Shown: piece by piece, positions 7,524 through 9,547 of the stretch | Layout: the number at the start of each line of letters is the position of its first letter | Position numbering within the stretch: the first letter of the stretch is position 1 | From: UKL13-2 sp031368465 | GTDB lineage: Bacteria; Pseudomonadota; Gammaproteobacteria; Burkholderiales; Usitatibacteraceae | NCBI GenBank assembly: GCA_031368465.1 | Contig: JANMNT010000167.1 | Span: forward strand, 1-9,547 | Direction of reading: 5' to 3' | Length of the DNA: 9,547 nucleotides | The notes under the pieces: generated by a model | The model's database searches: none | The model's input: only the letters and a program-made list of their open reading frames with translations | What the model was told of the DNA's origin: nothing | Translations under genes and position numbers: made by a program

Positions 7524-8393
7524 ATGACAAAAATGAAGCGACCCTATCGAACAATTGAACGGCTGATTCAGGCGCATATTGCGCCGGTCGGAACCTTTAC
7601 CGTCAAACGCGCGCTGCCAGACAACAACCGCCGCTCAGTCGGACCATGGGTGTTTCTCGACCACTTTGGCCCCTTCCGTGTGAAGCCGGGTGAAGACGGT
7701 GTCGGACCGCACCCACACGCCGGCATAGAGACCGTTACCTATCTGCTTTCCGGACGCAACGAACATCTCGATTCAGCCGGACACCACGGTATTGTCGGGC
7801 CGGGAGGTGCGCAATGGATGACGTCCGGTCGTGGCGTGATTCATTCAGAGTACCCGCGGCCTGAAAATGAAGCCGAAATGACGCAACACGGTATGCAGTT
7901 ATGGACCAGCCTGCCACGCGCCCAGAAAAACATGGCGCCGCGTTATCAGCGCATTGCGGCGGACGATATTCCAGTCGTTGAACAAGAGGGTGTGACCGTC
8001 CGTGTGATTGCCGGATCCCATGGTGACGTGCGCGGCCCGGCGGAAGTGTTGATGCCAACCATGCTCTGGCATGTCGTGCTTGCGCCTGGAAGCACATTCA
8101 GCGCCGCCATTGCGTCCGGCTTTGAGGTCGGCGCGTATGTCATGAGTGGAAACGTGGCGTTTTCAGACGGGCTGCAACGGGTCGGTGAAGGCGGCTTCGT
8201 GGTCTATAACAATATGGATGGTGATATCCAATTTTCAAATAAATCCGATCAACCCGCCGGCGTGATGCTGCTCGGTGGCGCACCTGCCGAGGGGCCGTTG
8301 GTATTTCACGGCCCGTTTGTCATGAATACAATCGAGCAGGTGCGTGCCGCCGAACGCGCCTACCACACCGGTCAGATGGGCCAACTGAGTTGA
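7524..8393 (+). CDS. Second pirin-family cupin protein (longer subtype)
   Basis: The 289-residue pirin belongs to a different subgroup from its neighbour. The N-terminal cupin motif includes GPWVFLDHFGPF (40-51), PHPHAGIETVTYLLSG (62-77), and SGRGVIHSEYP (101-111). The predicted metal ligands are H63, H65, H107 and E109, all retained. The C-terminal cupin (about 165-270) has the pirin C-terminal domain pattern, including GGAPAEGPLVFHGPFVMNT near the end. The spacing to the previous gene is 47 bases on the same strand, so the two are probably one operon. Start choice is uncertain: ATG at 7524 or the in-frame ATG at 7533 (MKRPYRTIER), neither with a clear ribosome site. Family members act as cytoplasmic metal-dependent dioxygenases or redox-responsive regulators; which applies here is not determined. 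Confidence 0.9.
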   Translation: MTKMKRPYRTIERLIQAHIAPVGTFTVKRALPDNNRRSVGPWVFLDHFGPFRVKPGEDGVGPHPHAGIETVTYLLSGRNEHLDSAGHHGIVGPGGAQWMTSGRGVIHSEYPRPENEAEMTQHGMQLWTSLPRAQKNMAPRYQRIAADDIPVVEQEGVTVRVIAGSHGDVRGPAEVLMPTMLWHVVLAPGSTFSAAIASGFEVGAYVMSGNVAFSDGLQRVGEGGFVVYNNMDGDIQFSNKSDQPAGVMLLGGAPAEGPLVFHGPFVMNTIEQVRAAERAYHTGQMGQLS

Positions 8394-8435
8394 GTCACGC
8401 ACTAATTTTTCGCACTACTATCACTAACATTCACT

Positions 8436-8439
8436 GGAG
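8436..8439 (+). promoter_or_regulatory. Ribosome binding site of the YceI-family gene
   Basis: GGAG six bases before the ATG at 8446-8448 fixes the start of the signal peptide. Confidence 0.65.
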
Positions 8440-8445
8440 ATTCCA

Positions 8446-9099
8446 ATGCGTCATTCAATATTCATGCTGAGCTCTTCCCTGCTGGTTGCCGCAACCATGG
8501 CAATGGTCGTTGTTTCACCGGCGGCGACCGCACAATCAGGCCCGCCAAAAATCGAGCCTGAATTTTCCAAACAGCCGGCGGGCGAATATCAGCTGGACAA
8601 GGCGCACGCCTCGGTCACATGGCGGGTCGCGCATTTGGGGCTTTCTCTCTACACCGCACGATTCGACAAACTTGACGGCAAGCTGGCATTCACCCCTGCA
8701 ACGGCGTCTGCAAGCAAGGTGGAGTTCACCATCGATGCAACGTCGATCAACACCGGGCTGGCACCGTTCAACAAAAAATTACAGGGTGCGGAGTATTTCG
8801 ACGCCGACAAAAATGCAAACATCACATTCAAGTCAACCAAGATTGAGCCTGCCGGCGCCAACAAATACAAGATGTCGGGCGACTTGACCCTGCGTGGCGT
8901 CACCAAGCCGATGACGTGGGACGTGATTTTCAACGGCGGGCTGTATAACAGCTTCGCCCAAGCGCACGCTGTCGGCTTTTCGGCGAAGGGTGTGGTCAAG
9001 CGTTCTGATTGGGGCATGAAGGAGTTGATCGGTGTGGTTGGCGACAACGTTGAAGTGCTGGTGGAAGTTGAATTCCTGAACCGCACGGCATCCCAATAA
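8446..9099 (+). CDS. YceI-family periplasmic protein (lipocalin-like, isoprenoid-binding fold)
   Basis: The 217-residue protein begins with a Sec signal peptide: MRH, a hydrophobic stretch over about 7-23, then SPAATA with likely cleavage after A29. The mature part of about 188 residues shows the YceI pattern GEYQLDKAHASVTWRVAHLGLS and the central DATSINTG, FFD-like EYFDADKNANITFKSTKIE, and GDLTLRGVTKPMTWDV blocks, ending with the SDWGMKE motif. YceI proteins form an extended beta-barrel that binds long isoprenoid lipids; some family members are induced by acid or osmotic stress, and a quinone-carrier role has been suggested. It lies 52 bases after the second pirin and 37 before a cytochrome b561 gene, a partner it often has, as in E. 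coli yceI/yceJ. Its cargo here cannot be told. Confidence 0.92.
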   Translation: MRHSIFMLSSSLLVAATMAMVVVSPAATAQSGPPKIEPEFSKQPAGEYQLDKAHASVTWRVAHLGLSLYTARFDKLDGKLAFTPATASASKVEFTIDATSINTGLAPFNKKLQGAEYFDADKNANITFKSTKIEPAGANKYKMSGDLTLRGVTKPMTWDVIFNGGLYNSFAQAHAVGFSAKGVVKRSDWGMKELIGVVGDNVEVLVEVEFLNRTASQ

Positions 9100-9136
9100 T
9101 TGTTTACATGATTACGCCTGATCCCTGGCCCGACTG

Positions 9137-9547
9137 ATGGGCAATTTATTGCGTTACTCGCGTACAGCGATTTTTTTCCACTGGTTGATGGCGGCAATGA
9201 TCTTTGTCGCCTTCGCCATGGGACTGTATATGGTCGACTTGCGGATCAGCCCGGACAAATTGAAGCTTTATGCCTGGCACAAGTGGATTGGCGTCAGTGT
9301 GTTCGTGCTGGCGGCGTTCCGGTTGTGGTGGCGTTTGCTTAACGCACCACCGCCTGCGCTGCCGATGCCCGCTTGGCAACGCGTGGTGTCTGAGCGAATC
9401 CACCAGCTGTTTTACCTATGCTTTTTTGCCGTACCCATCACCGGCTGGTTATTTTCATCCGCCAAGGGCTTCCCAACAGTATTTCTGGGCATCGTCCAAC
9501 TGCCCGACTTGATTCAAAAGAATGATGAATGGGCGCCATGGCTCAAG
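9137..9547 (+). CDS. Cytochrome b561-family membrane protein, N-terminal part (runs off window)
   Basis: The frame stays open for 137 codons to the last base, so the 3' end is missing. The start MGNLLRYSRTAIFFHWLMAAMIF is typical of the bacterial cytochrome b561 family (about 175-190 aa), di-heme quinol oxidoreductases of the inner membrane. Visible candidate heme-ligand histidines are H15 (TM1), H48 in YAWHKWIG (TM2) and H89 in ERIHQLFYLCFF (TM3), each in or at a predicted membrane segment; the fourth segment is beyond the window. A stop in frame at 9119-9121 limits upstream extension. The ATG has no good ribosome site and overlaps the TGA of a nine-codon upstream frame (9108-9137). Its position just after yceI suggests joint function in quinone or superoxide-linked electron transfer. 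Confidence 0.9.
   Translation, partial: MGNLLRYSRTAIFFHWLMAAMIFVAFAMGLYMVDLRISPDKLKLYAWHKWIGVSVFVLAAFRLWWRLLNAPPPALPMPAWQRVVSERIHQLFYLCFFAVPITGWLFSSAKGFPTVFLGIVQLPDLIQKNDEWAPWLK

Overview
The window looks like ordinary chromosomal DNA from a Gram-negative proteobacterium, most likely a betaproteobacterium (Burkholderiales-like). The assignment rests on moderate-to-high GC by eye, an RND efflux pump, GluQ (a proteobacterial tRNA-Asp queuosine glutamylase), a YhaJ-like LysR regulator, pirins, and a YceI/cytochrome b561 pair. No insertion sequences, phage genes, tRNAs, rRNAs or CRISPR arrays were seen, and coding density is high with no gene-free stretch above about 210 bases. The genus is not determined.

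Left end: the last 42 codons of a gamma-glutamyltranspeptidase gene (+) converge on a two-gene efflux operon read on the minus strand: a periplasmic adaptor (3401-4609) followed by an HAE1-type RND permease (154-3318). No outer-membrane channel gene is present. The 208-bp region upstream of the adaptor carries a weak promoter candidate and four copies of TGGCGA in both orientations, which may be operators.

Middle: gluQ (4818-5732, minus) overlaps the end of a YhaJ-like LysR regulator gene (5729-6646, minus) by four bases (GTGA), so the two are probably co-transcribed and translationally coupled. The LysR gene diverges from a plus-strand series. The 131-bp divergent region holds a good sigma-70 promoter for lysR, with a perfect TTGTGGTCACAA palindrome inside its spacer.

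Right end: two different pirin-family cupin genes in tandem (a YhhW-type 232-aa protein and a 289-aa protein), then a secreted YceI-family protein, then the start of a cytochrome b561 gene that runs off the window. Both pirins retain the His-His-His-Glu metal-ligand set. The LysR/pirin/pirin/YceI/b561 order suggests a redox, quinone or aromatic-stress response locus. This is inference from family knowledge and gene order. The individual families are all known; the most novel aspects are the arrangement and the regulatory sequences.
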